Shown here piece after piece: positions 25,707-34,578 of a stretch of 64,000 nucleotides of DNA. The DNA is taken from positions 186,001-250,000 of the forward strand of contig NZ_JAUSST010000004.1 of the NCBI RefSeq assembly GCF_030812415.1, read 5' to 3'. The DNA is from Paenibacillus harenae (GTDB lineage: Bacteria; Bacillota; Bacilli; Paenibacillales; Paenibacillaceae). The notes below the pieces were generated by a model that saw nothing but the letters and a program-made list of their open reading frames with translations, was not told the DNA's origin and did no database searches. Numbering within the stretch: position 1 is the stretch's first letter; each line of letters opens with the position of its first letter. The position numbers and the translations under genes are program-made.

Positions 25707-27680
25707 ATGGGACAAGCTGTGAATATGAGCAAGGCAAGACCGGCTTCGCTTCAAGACGTTCAAATAAAAGACGATTTCTGGAGCTATTATATCGATCTGG
25801 TGCGCGACGTGGTCGTTCCGTATCAATGGGATGCGTTGAACGATCGAATCGATAGCGCGGAGCCGAGCCATGCGATCGCGAACTTCAAGATTGCGGCCGG
25901 AGAAGCGGAAGGCAGCTTCCATGGCATGGTGTTCCAGGATAGCGACGTGGCGAAGTGGCTGGAGGCAGTCGGCTACTTGCTGCATACGAGGAAAGATCCG
26001 GCGCTTGAGCAGATTGCCGACGATGTTATAGATACGATTGCGAAGGCGCAGCATGCGGACGGTTACCTGAATACGTATTATACCCTTCAAGAGCCGGGCA
26101 AGAAGTGGACGAACTTGGCGGAATGCCACGAGTTGTATTGCGCGGGCCATATGATCGAAGCGGGCGTCGCCTATTACAAAGGAACGGGCAAGCGCAAGCT
26201 GCTCGATGTCGTATGCAAGATGGCGGACGATATCGCGGTCGTATTCGGCGATGGGCCGGGCCAGATTGCCGGTTACGACGGCCATCAGGAGATCGAGCTT
26301 GCGCTCGTGAAGCTGTACGAAGTAACGGGTGATAGCAAGTATTTGGAGCTTAGCCGTTATTTCATCGATAAGCGCGGGCAGAAGCCTAGCTTCTTCGAGG
26401 CCGAGGCGGAAGCGCGAGGCTGGACGTCGCATTGGCATAAGGGACGCATACATCTCGATGATGCTTATTTCCAAGCGCATCTGCCCGTACGCGAGCAAGA
26501 TGCAGCGATCGGCCATGCGGTCAGAGTCGTGTATATGCTGACGGGTATGGCGGATGTGGCGCGCGAGACGGGCGATCAATCGTTGATCGACGCTTGCCGC
26601 AAGCTTTGGGACAATATCGTCTCCAAGCAAATGTACGTAACGGGCGGCATCGGCTCGATGGCGCAGGGCGAGGCGTTCTCGTTCGATTACGACCTGCCAA
26701 ACGATACGGTATATTCGGAGACTTGCGCCGCAATCGGACTAATCTTCTTCGCACATCGGATGCTGCAGATCGAACCGGACAGCCGTTATGCGGACGTACT
26801 GGAGCGCGCGCTCTATAATACCGTTATCGCCGGCATGTCACGCGACGGCAAACATTTCTTCTATGTTAACCCGCTCGAAGTGACGCCGGAGGTATGCGAC
26901 GGGCGCAACAAAAACTACAACCATATCAAGCCGGTTCGTCAGGAATGGTTCGGCTGCGCTTGCTGCCCGCCGAACATTGCTCGCCTGCTTGCATCGCTCG
27001 GTGAATATACGTATGCGGTCAAAGGCTCGACGATCTACTCGCATTTGTATATCGGCGGCGAAGCGAACCTGCAGGTTGAAGGAGCAAACGTACAGCTTAC
27101 TCAGAAATCCAGTATGCCATGGTCGGGCAACGTCATCTATGAATTGAAGCTGGATGCCCCGTCCAAGCTCGCGCTGGCGCTGCGCCTTCCGGATTGGAGT
27201 GCTTCCGCGAAGATTACAGTTAACGGCAAGCCTTTTTCGTTCGAGGACAAGATCGAAGGCGGCTACGCGATCGTAGAGAGAACGTGGTCCTCCGGCGATG
27301 TCGTGGAGCTTGTGCTTGAAATGCCTGTTATGCGCGTAAGAAGCAATCCGCTTGTGAAGTACAACGCCGGCAAGGTTGCCTTGCAGCACGGGCCGCTAGT
27401 CTACTGCGTCGAGGAAGCCGACAACGGTGCAGGTCTAAGTTCGCTTATGCTGCCTGCCGATTCGGAGCTGCGCGTATCCTTCGATAAGCAGCTTGCCGGC
27501 GGTCTGCAGGTCATTTCAGCCAATGCGCTGAAGCTTGAGTACAAGCAATGGGGAACGCAGCTGTATCGCTCGGATGCTTCCGCCTATCTGGCGCCTGCCG
27601 AGGCGAAGTTCATTCCTTATTATGCTTGGGCGAACCGCGGCAAGGGCGAGATGGCGGTCTGGGTGAAGGAACGCGCGTAA
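25707..27680 (+). CDS. GH127 beta-L-arabinofuranosidase
   Basis: 657-aa glycoside hydrolase family 127, probably cytoplasmic (no signal peptide). It releases L-arabinofuranose from beta-linked oligosaccharides such as those on hydroxyproline-rich plant proteins. Key residues known from Bifidobacterium HypBA1 are present: acid/base E322 in QGEAFSFDY, zinc ligands E338 and C340 in SETCA, and the C419-C420 pair in GCACCPPN (417/418 in HypBA1). ATG 25707 has GAGAGGTG upstream; the longer frame from 25614 has no ribosome site. Transcribed divergently from an AraC gene. Confidence 0.92.
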   Translation: MGQAVNMSKARPASLQDVQIKDDFWSYYIDLVRDVVVPYQWDALNDRIDSAEPSHAIANFKIAAGEAEGSFHGMVFQDSDVAKWLEAVGYLLHTRKDPALEQIADDVIDTIAKAQHADGYLNTYYTLQEPGKKWTNLAECHELYCAGHMIEAGVAYYKGTGKRKLLDVVCKMADDIAVVFGDGPGQIAGYDGHQEIELALVKLYEVTGDSKYLELSRYFIDKRGQKPSFFEAEAEARGWTSHWHKGRIHLDDAYFQAHLPVREQDAAIGHAVRVVYMLTGMADVARETGDQSLIDACRKLWDNIVSKQMYVTGGIGSMAQGEAFSFDYDLPNDTVYSETCAAIGLIFFAHRMLQIEPDSRYADVLERALYNTVIAGMSRDGKHFFYVNPLEVTPEVCDGRNKNYNHIKPVRQEWFGCACCPPNIARLLASLGEYTYAVKGSTIYSHLYIGGEANLQVEGANVQLTQKSSMPWSGNVIYELKLDAPSKLALALRLPDWSASAKITVNGKPFSFEDKIEGGYAIVERTWSSGDVVELVLEMPVMRVRSNPLVKYNAGKVALQHGPLVYCVEEADNGAGLSSLMLPADSELRVSFDKQLAGGLQVISANALKLEYKQWGTQLYRSDASAYLAPAEAKFIPYYAWANRGKGEMAVWVKERA

Positions 27681-27724
27681 CGCAAAACAAACAAAGCATG
27701 CGTGCTTGAAATACTGTTAATGCG

Positions 27725-27775
27725 AACAGCCCTGCTCTCCGCCAACTTTGGTTTGGGAGAGCGGGGCTGTTTATT
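27725..27775 (+). terminator. Terminator after GH127
   Basis: A 15-16-bp stem with one mismatch (27725-27740 with 27756-27771) around a 15-nt loop is followed by TTATTATATT. Confidence 0.8.
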
Positions 27776-27836
27776 ATATTCGAGGATGGTCAGCCGTTCT
27801 TATAGCCGCATCGAAGCAAACTTTCGAAAAGGTGCT

Positions 27837-27882
27837 TTTTATGTTCGTAAATGTGTGATATTATTTAAAACGAACAATAACA
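27837..27882 (+). promoter_or_regulatory. Inverted-repeat operator upstream of kduI
   Basis: TTTATGTTCGTAA (27838-27850) and AAAACGAACAATAA (27867-27880) form an interrupted inverted repeat sharing the GTTCG core. It spans the AT-rich promoter region 30-70 bp upstream of kduI. It is a natural candidate for the DeoR-family repressor encoded in the same operon. Confidence 0.5.
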
Positions 27883-27907
27883 TACCTAATAGGAGGCTTT
27901 TAAAACT

Positions 27908-28738
27908 ATGGAAGTGCGCCATACTACGAACCCAACCGATGTGAAGCAATACGATACGGAACGTCTGCGCCAGGAGTTTTTGATTGAGAGCTTGTTCGAG
28001 CAGGATCAAATCAAAATGACTTATACTCACTATGACCGCATGGTCGTCGGCGGCGCAGTGCCGGTTACGAAAGCGCTCGAGCTGGAAGCGGCGGCTACGC
28101 TGAAAACCGAATATTTCCTCGAGCGCCGCGAGATCGGCTTCCTGAACATCGGCGGCCCGGCATCGATTTCCGTTGACGGCGAAACGTATGAGCTGAGCAA
28201 GCTTGAAGTGCTGTACGTCGGCAAAGGCAAGCGCCAAGTGCTTCTTTCCAGCCTTGATGCGGCCAACCCGGCTAAGCTGTACTTCTGCTCCGCGCTTGCG
28301 CACAAAGAAATCGCAACGCGCAAAATGACGGTAGAGGAAGCGAATCCTTCGAACCTCGGCTCGCAGGAAACTTCCAACGAACGCATCCTTTATAAATATA
28401 TTCATGCAGACGGCATTCAAAGCTGCCAACTGATGCTGGGCGTTACGAGCTTGAAGACAGGAAGCGTGTGGAATACGATGCCTTCGCATGTTCACGACCG
28501 CCGTATGGAAGCTTACTTGTACTTCGACATGAACGACGACGCGCGCGTATTCCATATGATGGGCGAGCCTTCGCAAACGAGACATCTCGTTGTGGCGAAC
28601 GAGCAAGCGATTATTTCTCCGCCATGGTCGATCCACTCCGGCGTAGGCACGAGCAACTATACGTTCTGCTGGTCGATGGCCGGCGAGAACTACACGTTCA
28701 CGGATATGGACGCGGTACCTGCTAGCCAGTTAAAATAG
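27908..28738 (+). CDS. kduI: 5-dehydro-4-deoxy-D-glucuronate isomerase KduI
   Basis: 276-aa cupin isomerase converting 4-deoxy-L-threo-5-hexosulose uronate (from unsaturated uronates of pectin or glycosaminoglycans) to 2,5-diketo-3-deoxygluconate. Zinc-site residues are present: HVH and Glu in MPSHVHDRRMEAYLYF, and the distal His in PPWSIHSGVG. AGGAGG precedes the ATG. First gene of a kduI-deoR-kduD operon; 30 bp separate it from the regulator. Confidence 0.97.
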   Translation: MEVRHTTNPTDVKQYDTERLRQEFLIESLFEQDQIKMTYTHYDRMVVGGAVPVTKALELEAAATLKTEYFLERREIGFLNIGGPASISVDGETYELSKLEVLYVGKGKRQVLLSSLDAANPAKLYFCSALAHKEIATRKMTVEEANPSNLGSQETSNERILYKYIHADGIQSCQLMLGVTSLKTGSVWNTMPSHVHDRRMEAYLYFDMNDDARVFHMMGEPSQTRHLVVANEQAIISPPWSIHSGVGTSNYTFCWSMAGENYTFTDMDAVPASQLK

Positions 28739-28768
28739 TCGTACGGAATGATTTGGGAGGTACGCGCC

Positions 28769-29563
28769 ATGCTAGCAGCAGAACGGCATCGTAAAATCAT
28801 AGAAAAATTAGAGCGTAACGGCGCGGTCAAAGTATCCGAGCTAAGCGAGCAGTTCCAGGTAACGGAGAAGACGGTCCGCGAGGATCTGGAGAAGCTGGAG
28901 GAGAAGGGGCTGCTGAAGCGCACGCACGGCGGGGCGGTCATGGAGCAAAGCGGCGAAGACAGCCTGCTGCCGATCCAATACCCGAACAGCAAGCACCAAT
29001 CCGAGAAGACGGCGATCGCGACGCTTGCGTTGACTTGCATCGAGCCCGAAGACATTATCGCTCTGGATGCCGGAAGCACGACGCTGGAACTCGCGAAGCT
29101 GCTCCCGAATATGCCCGTCACGGTATTGACGAACGATCTGCTTATTATCCGGGAGCTGATGGCGAAGGATCAGGTTCGCCTTGTCGTACCCGGCGGCTAT
29201 CGCCATAACAATCTGCTCATCGGCGCAGAATCGCAGGAATGGATCAAGCGGCTTAATGTTCATAAGCTGTTTCTGTCGACGACCGGCATTCATATGGAGT
29301 ACGGCTTGACAATCTTTACCGAGGAACTGACGAAGCTTAAAAAAATGTATATGGAAAACGCGAAGACCGTCTACTGTCTGGCCGATCACAGCAAATTCGA
29401 TCGAGGGGCGCTCATTACGTACGCGGCTTTGGAAGACGTCGATATCATCATCACCGATGAAGGGATTGCTCCGGAGATCGAAGCGAAGTACGAGGCCTGC
29501 GGTTTGCGAATGATGAAAGCACCGGCAGCAGGGAACGGGAAACGCATTAAAGGGAAGGTGTGA
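28769..29563 (+). CDS. DeoR/GlpR family repressor in the kdu operon
   Basis: 264-aa DeoR-family regulator. The N-terminal winged HTH is VSELSEQFQVTEKTVREDLE plus the RTHGG wing (about 20-58). The C-terminal sugar-phosphate sensor has DAGSTTLELAKLL and the later TTGIHMEYG and ADHSKFDR blocks. ATG 28769 has GGGAGG. Lying between kduI and kduD, it most likely represses its own operon in response to a uronate catabolite. This is unlike pectin regulation by KdgR (IclR or LacI type) in other bacteria. Confidence 0.93.
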   Translation: MLAAERHRKIIEKLERNGAVKVSELSEQFQVTEKTVREDLEKLEEKGLLKRTHGGAVMEQSGEDSLLPIQYPNSKHQSEKTAIATLALTCIEPEDIIALDAGSTTLELAKLLPNMPVTVLTNDLLIIRELMAKDQVRLVVPGGYRHNNLLIGAESQEWIKRLNVHKLFLSTTGIHMEYGLTIFTEELTKLKKMYMENAKTVYCLADHSKFDRGALITYAALEDVDIIITDEGIAPEIEAKYEACGLRMMKAPAAGNGKRIKGKV

Positions 29564-29567
29564 GACG

Positions 29568-30323
29568 ATGGGGTTGTTTGATTTAAGCGGCAAGACGGCT
29601 GTCGTAACGGGAGCGGGCCGCGGACTTGGGGAAGCGATTGCGCTTGGTCTGGCGCAAGCGGGCGCCGATATTGCGCTCGTGACAAACCGGACGCCTGCGG
29701 ACAAGGCGGCGGAAGCGATTCGCGCGCTTGGCCGCAAAGCGATTACGATTCAGGTAGACGTTGCCGATCGGAGCAAGCTGCCGGGTATCGTGGAGCGGAC
29801 GGTAGACGAGCTTGGCCGGATCGATATTTTGGTCAACAATGCGGGCATTATACGCCGCACGCCTGTGGCCGATCACAGCTACGCGGATTGGCAGGACGTG
29901 CTGGATGTCAATTTGAATTCGGTGTTCGCGCTTTGCCAGCTGGCGGGCAACCGCATGATCGAGCAAGGATCGGGCAAAATCATCAATATCGCTTCGATGC
30001 TTTCCTTCCAAGGCGGCATTAACGTGCCGGGCTACACGTCGAGCAAGCATGCGGTTGCGGGACTAACGAAGGCGCTTGCGAGCGAATGGGCGGCCAAGGG
30101 CTTGCAAGTGAATGCCATTGCGCCGGGCTACATGAGCACGGACAACACGGAAGCGCTTCGCGAAGATCCGGTTCGCAGCGCGCAAATTCTCGGCCGCATC
30201 CCGGCGGGCCGTTGGGGGACGTCCGAGGACTTGATCGGACCTGCGGTATTCCTCGCATCCGCCGCATCCGATTACATGAACGGCCATATTCTCGCCGTGG
30301 ACGGCGGCTGGCTCGTTCGATAG
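29568..30323 (+). CDS. kduD: 2-deoxy-D-gluconate 3-dehydrogenase KduD
   Basis: 251-aa SDR enzyme that reduces 2,5-diketo-3-deoxygluconate to 2-keto-3-deoxygluconate after KduI. Motifs are TGAGRGLGEAIA (residues 14-25), NNAG, the catalytic Ser in INIASM, YTSSKHAV (YxxxK) and the C-terminal VDGGWL. Four bases separate it from the DeoR stop, so translation is coupled. The context with KduI makes the assignment secure. Confidence 0.94.
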   Translation: MGLFDLSGKTAVVTGAGRGLGEAIALGLAQAGADIALVTNRTPADKAAEAIRALGRKAITIQVDVADRSKLPGIVERTVDELGRIDILVNNAGIIRRTPVADHSYADWQDVLDVNLNSVFALCQLAGNRMIEQGSGKIINIASMLSFQGGINVPGYTSSKHAVAGLTKALASEWAAKGLQVNAIAPGYMSTDNTEALREDPVRSAQILGRIPAGRWGTSEDLIGPAVFLASAASDYMNGHILAVDGGWLVR

Positions 30324-30340
30324 GAAATATCCTATATTGC

Positions 30341-30373
30341 GCCTTCAGGCTTTAACGCCTGAAGGCTTTTTTT
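30341..30373 (+). terminator. Terminator after kdu operon
   Basis: A perfect 10-bp stem (30341-30350 with 30357-30366), a 6-nt loop and seven Ts. Confidence 0.95.
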
Positions 30374-30458
30374 ATTGCAAAGCTTCGATTGCCTAGATAT
30401 GGATTGTGATTCATAATCGTAACTAACAGCACAAAGGGGATAAGGAGGAGAAAAAACG

Positions 30459-31520
30459 ATGCTGCGGAAAACGTTAAAGTGGGTAGGATGGATTATTGCC
30501 GTACCGGTCGCGATTGCTGCATTGTTCCTTATTTATGTAACGGTGGTCGATTACAAGCCCGAATCTGAGTTAGAGCTTGAGGCAACCCACAACAGTAAGC
30601 AAGTGCTGAAGCAAGGCGATTCCGTAACGGCGACAACCTTCAACATCGGTTATGCGGGACTTGATCTGGGGCAAGATTTTTTCATGGACGGCGGCAAAAC
30701 GTCGCGTTCGAGCAGCAAGAAGCAAACGGAAGCCAATCTGGCTGCTATCGCCGATTTTCTCGAAAAAGCGCAATCGGATTTCTTCTTGCTGCAGGAGGTC
30801 GATACAGGTTCATCCCGAAGCTATCAAATTGATGAAGCCGCCGAGTTGAGCGACAGCCTGCCTGACTATGACAGCACTTATGCGATCAATTATAAAGTAC
30901 CATGGGTGCCTGTGCCCGTACTCGATCCGATGGGCAAGGTCAAAAGCGGTTTGATGACGTTATCTTCGTATCAGAGTGCATCGCATACGCGTTACGATCT
31001 TCCCGGCAAGGAAAGCTGGCCCGTGCAGCAAATGGAACTTGATCGCGCCTATATCGCAAGCCGGTTTCCTGTAGAGGGCGGCAGGGAGCTTGTGCTGATC
31101 AATCTGCATCTGTCCGCGTTCGACAAGGGCGGGGTCATTCGCAAGCAGCAGCTGGAGTTTTTGGACGGCTTCGTACGCAAGGAGTCAGACAAAGGCAATT
31201 ATCTCATTGTTGGCGGCGACTGGAATCACTCGCTGCCGGGAACGAATCCCGATGCATTCGATTCCGAGCAGGAATGGCCGGAGTGGCTGCAGCCTTTTCC
31301 TGAAAGCTTCGGGCCAGAGGGGCTTCAATGGGCGAATGATCCGGCCACGCCGTCTGTAAGGACGCTGGACATTCCATATGAGTCGGGCATCAACTTCCTT
31401 GCCGTCATCGACGGCTTCCTCGTATCGCCGAACATCGAGATAATGAGCGTAAGCGGGCATGATCTCGGCTTCGCGAACAGCGATCATAACCCTGTGACGG
31501 GTCGATTTGTTTTGAAGTAA
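30459..31520 (+). CDS. Membrane-anchored endonuclease/exonuclease/phosphatase family protein
   Basis: 353-aa protein with an N-terminal membrane helix (about 8-28) and an extracellular EEP-fold domain. Catalytic-motif remnants typical of the DNase I/sphingomyelinase superfamily are visible: TFNIGY, LLQEVD (metal Glu), INLHLSAFD, GGDWNH (Asp/Asn) and the terminal SDHNPV (Asp-His). Substrate may be a nucleic acid, inositol phosphate or phospholipid; it cannot be decided here. It is monocistronic between two terminators. Confidence 0.85.
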   Translation: MLRKTLKWVGWIIAVPVAIAALFLIYVTVVDYKPESELELEATHNSKQVLKQGDSVTATTFNIGYAGLDLGQDFFMDGGKTSRSSSKKQTEANLAAIADFLEKAQSDFFLLQEVDTGSSRSYQIDEAAELSDSLPDYDSTYAINYKVPWVPVPVLDPMGKVKSGLMTLSSYQSASHTRYDLPGKESWPVQQMELDRAYIASRFPVEGGRELVLINLHLSAFDKGGVIRKQQLEFLDGFVRKESDKGNYLIVGGDWNHSLPGTNPDAFDSEQEWPEWLQPFPESFGPEGLQWANDPATPSVRTLDIPYESGINFLAVIDGFLVSPNIEIMSVSGHDLGFANSDHNPVTGRFVLK

Positions 31521-31541
31521 CGAATATGCATGCAGCGAAGG

Positions 31542-31567
31542 AGCATCCGCGAGGATGCTTTTTTTCG
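31542..31567 (+). terminator. Terminator after EEP gene
   Basis: Stem AGCATCC/GGATGCT (31542-31548, 31553-31559), a 4-nt loop and a run of Ts. Confidence 0.92.
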
Positions 31568-31670
31568 TTTTTGTTTCGGGGAGATTGGTGATTTTGATGC
31601 CAGTAAAAATCTTTTTGGATTCACATCATTTTCTCATTTTCGTTCGCTATAATTGCAATTGAGTTCGGAA

Positions 31671-31685
31671 TGATAATCATTATCA
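31671..31685 (+). promoter_or_regulatory. Perfect Fur box
   Basis: TGATAATCATTATCA is an exact 7-1-7 Fur palindrome. It lies 58 bp before the first gene of a nine-gene operon that includes an FTR1 iron permease. Iron-dependent repression of the whole operon is the direct expectation. A -10-like TATAAT is at 31648-31653; the -35 is unclear. Confidence 0.88.
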
Positions 31686-31743
31686 AAATCAATCAAGGAT
31701 TATCGCGTCTCGTTAGCACCCTCATGAAGGAGGTAAGCAACTG

Positions 31744-32103
31744 TTGGCTCAGACCTCGTATAGGACCGGAAAGGAACCTCGCCAAGTCGGATTAAAGCTC
31801 CGTTCGCAGCGAAGCAAATACAGAATACTGCAATTGCTAAGCGAAAGAGAAACTGTCACGTCGAAGGAGCTTGCAGAACTTCTGGACATAACCGTACAAG
31901 AGGTGAACAAAGCGGCGCTAAGCTTGACCGCAAGCGGGTTAATCATGAGAGGCGAAGAGGACGGGCAATGCATGTCCATTACCGATAATGGAATTCGGGT
32001 CTGGGCGGAGGTCAAGCGTGAGGGGCAGCGGCGACTGGAACGATTCCCGGATCCGGATATTGCCGGAGAGCTTGAGCCGGTTAAGGATACGAGCACAGGA
32101 TGA
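31744..32103 (+). CDS. Winged-helix DNA-binding protein, first gene of Fur operon
   Basis: 119-aa protein with a helix-turn-helix (about residues 36-62; VTSKELAELLDITVQEVNKA) and a following wing typical of small MarR/DeoR-like regulators. It has no sensor domain or Cys-rich metal site. TTG start with AAGGAGGT nine bases upstream. Its last four bases overlap the next start (ATGA). It may be a second-level regulator of the iron/glycan operon; its target is unknown. Confidence 0.75.
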   Translation: MAQTSYRTGKEPRQVGLKLRSQRSKYRILQLLSERETVTSKELAELLDITVQEVNKAALSLTASGLIMRGEEDGQCMSITDNGIRVWAEVKREGQRRLERFPDPDIAGELEPVKDTSTG

Positions 32104-33062
32104 TGGGAAAAGCATGTACCTGGTTAACCGGAATCGTTCTGCTTATCGTTTTTTGGCTCCTGAGCCGACAGCTTTTCGATTCTCATCAGCTGCTTGAGCG
32201 TTTGCGGGCGATACTCGTGCAGCCAGAATGGATCTTGTTCATGGTTGTCTCTTACTTGCTCTCATTCGTGCTAAAGGCTGAGGCTTGGCGGACGTATGCC
32301 GGGCGGGAGCACGGGATCGCTCTGTATCTCCACGGTATTTTTTACAGCTTGCTGATCAATCATCTGCTGCCGGTCAAGGCGGGCGATCTTGTCCGAACTG
32401 GGATATTGATGAAGAATGCCCGATTGAGATGGGATAACGCTCTTCATAGCGTCGTCATGATGCGACTGGCGGATATGCTTGTGCTAGGGTTGATATCGGC
32501 TATCGGCATGCTGTGGTTGGGGATGACGATGTCTTGGATTGCGGTTGCCGCTGCGTCTGCAGTGACGCTGGCTGCCGTTGCGGCCATACGATTTACTCCG
32601 ATTCGTCGTCGGACATTCGTCCATCGGCACCTCGCACAGCTGAAGACGATCGTATTATCCCGGCGAGGCCCGTATATTCTAGCGCTCGTTGCTGCCAGTT
32701 GGATACTGGAAGCTGCCATTCTGTTCGGCATCGCTCGTATGGGAGACATGAGGCTGGATGCCGCCTCGTCCATTTGGGCGAACAGCATAACGATCGGAGG
32801 CCAGATCTTTCATGTTACGCCCGGAGGCATCGGAACCTATGAGAGCACGTTAAGCGGCTCTCTGGCTGTACTCGGGGTAGGCTGGGAAGAAGCCTATGCT
32901 ACGGCACTGCTGGCTCATGCCTTCAAATTCGCATTTTCTTTCATGGTTGGCGCCTATTCATTGATCCGAATGCCAATCAGCCTGCGGGAAGCAAAAGAGT
33001 GGCTGCGAATGCCGCGGAGATCAATCCAACATACGAATTCTACGAGCGAGAGGACATTCTGA
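32100..33062 (+). CDS. UPF0104 / lysylphosphatidylglycerol-synthase-TM-like membrane protein
   Basis: 320-aa protein with about eight hydrophobic helices. It matches the flippase-like membrane domain also found fused in MprF: LLINHLLPVKAGDLVRTG near residue 85 and the PGGIGTYES block near 243 are the family hallmarks. Such stand-alone proteins are thought to translocate lipids or lipid-linked sugars. ATGA overlap with the regulator and a one-base overlap with the next gene make it part of a translation-coupled operon. Confidence 0.82.
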   Translation: MMGKACTWLTGIVLLIVFWLLSRQLFDSHQLLERLRAILVQPEWILFMVVSYLLSFVLKAEAWRTYAGREHGIALYLHGIFYSLLINHLLPVKAGDLVRTGILMKNARLRWDNALHSVVMMRLADMLVLGLISAIGMLWLGMTMSWIAVAAASAVTLAAVAAIRFTPIRRRTFVHRHLAQLKTIVLSRRGPYILALVAASWILEAAILFGIARMGDMRLDAASSIWANSITIGGQIFHVTPGGIGTYESTLSGSLAVLGVGWEEAYATALLAHAFKFAFSFMVGAYSLIRMPISLREAKEWLRMPRRSIQHTNSTSERTF

Positions 33063-34531
33063 TGAAACAAGCGTCACCATTTGAGATCGTTGCGGCAAGA
33101 TGCTGGAATCTTTTGAACGAGGGCAAGCCGTTTACGCCGATTTTTACGCTTTCCGTATTTCTGCTTTACCGGTTAGATCAATGGACGGATAGCGGTTTTT
33201 GGGCTGCGGCCGGCCTTGGCCTTCTATGCATTCTGCCATTGCTCATGCTTTATTATCATTTTGATTTTCCATTGTTTCTGCGCAATTATTTGTGGTTCCC
33301 GGTCGTAGCTGCGCTGCTGTTGTGGCAGCCGGGAAACCTTTCGCTTTATGCGGCGGCAATCGGCTTGTACATGTTCTTTACTGTTTTCTTCTGGGGCACG
33401 TTCTATTATCGGATGCGTATCGGGACCTCATGGTGGAACTTTAGAAGGTTCTGGAAGCTGGTACTTAAGAACAGCGACTCGACGAGCGGCAATGCGCAGG
33501 AGCAACTGCCGAAGGTGATTCTTCTGCTGTTGCTATGGAACCACTTTTACGAGTTGTTCCCGCTTGGCAGCGAAAGGCGGTTTATGGGGGTCTTTGGTGA
33601 AGAATGGCTTATATTAGCCTGCTTCACGGCGTGTTTATGGCTGTACAGTTGGATTCTCCATCGCAACCTGTTTGATTGGAAGCCCAAAGAGACGGAATCG
33701 CTCACAAGCGAGCCAGAAAGAACGGGGAATGCCGTCAACGATAAAGTTATCGTGATCGTCATTGACGGCATGCGCAAGGAACGGTTCGAGGAGGCGGATG
33801 CGCCGTTTCTCAAGAAGCTGCGGCAGGAAGGAACCCAGTATACGCAGATGGAAACGGTCTATCCGGCGAGAACGGTCGTTTGTTTCTCATCGATGTTTAC
33901 CGGGGCATATCCGAAGGAGCATGGCATTCGCTCCAATATGGTCTGGAAGCTAGGCATTCGGGTCGAGAGCATATTCGATTCCCTGCGGAAGGTCGGAAAG
34001 CGGGGGCGGCTGCTCGGGATCGCCCACCTCATCGACTCCATGGGCGACGATGTCGAAAGCGTAACGGCTGTCATGCACAACGACAGGGCTGATCGCAACA
34101 TCATGGACCGCGCCAAAAAAATCATGGCCGAACAAAATCCGGATTTGTTCGTCGTGCAGATGATCGGAGTCGATCAGACGGGCCATAGCATGGGCGTGCT
34201 GTACGACGAATATTTACAAAAAATCGCCGAAGCCGATAGGCTGGTCGAGGAATTTGTGGAATGGCTCACTAGCAAAGGGATGATGGAAAATACGACGCTT
34301 GTCATTTGTGCCGATCATGGGCAAGCGGACGGCATCGGAGGGCATGGTCACTTGGACGAAGGCGAGCGGTTCGTCCCTTTCTTCCTTCATGGACCATCGA
34401 TCAAGCAGGGCTGCCGAGTCGATGAGAGACACTCGCTTATTTCCATGGCGCCGACGCTTGCTTATTTGCTAGGCGCGCCTTATCCGAGCGCTAGTCGAGG
34501 CAAGGTGCTGACGGATGCGTTCAAGTCTTAA
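33062..34531 (+). CDS. Membrane-bound alkaline-phosphatase-superfamily phosphodiesterase
   Basis: 489-aa protein with about five N-terminal membrane helices (to residue ~210) and a C-terminal type-I phosphodiesterase/nucleotide pyrophosphatase domain. Metal-site and nucleophile motifs are VIVIDGMRKERF, YPARTVVCFSSMFTGAYPKEHGI (nucleophile Thr), IGVDQTGHSMG and CADHGQADGIGGHGH. The start at 33062 shares a base with the upstream stop. The combination suggests transfer or removal of phosphate-linked groups on a membrane lipid or glycan; the substrate is unknown. Confidence 0.83.
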   Translation: MKQASPFEIVAARCWNLLNEGKPFTPIFTLSVFLLYRLDQWTDSGFWAAAGLGLLCILPLLMLYYHFDFPLFLRNYLWFPVVAALLLWQPGNLSLYAAAIGLYMFFTVFFWGTFYYRMRIGTSWWNFRRFWKLVLKNSDSTSGNAQEQLPKVILLLLLWNHFYELFPLGSERRFMGVFGEEWLILACFTACLWLYSWILHRNLFDWKPKETESLTSEPERTGNAVNDKVIVIVIDGMRKERFEEADAPFLKKLRQEGTQYTQMETVYPARTVVCFSSMFTGAYPKEHGIRSNMVWKLGIRVESIFDSLRKVGKRGRLLGIAHLIDSMGDDVESVTAVMHNDRADRNIMDRAKKIMAEQNPDLFVVQMIGVDQTGHSMGVLYDEYLQKIAEADRLVEEFVEWLTSKGMMENTTLVICADHGQADGIGGHGHLDEGERFVPFFLHGPSIKQGCRVDERHSLISMAPTLAYLLGAPYPSASRGKVLTDAFKS

Positions 34532-34578
34532 TGCTGGGCCGAGATGTAAACCGAATGCTTAACGAAGAGAGGATTCCC

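Noticed and set aside
25629-26630. 333-aa minus-strand open frame
   Set aside because: Antisense to GH127, whose catalytic residues are conserved on the plus strand.
30405-30425. Fur-box-like GATTGTGATTCATAATC upstream of the EEP gene
   Set aside because: It is a near-palindrome, but it does not fit the 7-1-7 Fur consensus well enough.
30459-31520. Secreted sphingomyelinase or toxin
   Set aside because: It has the EEP fold, but an N-terminal membrane anchor and no family-specific motif; substrate left open.
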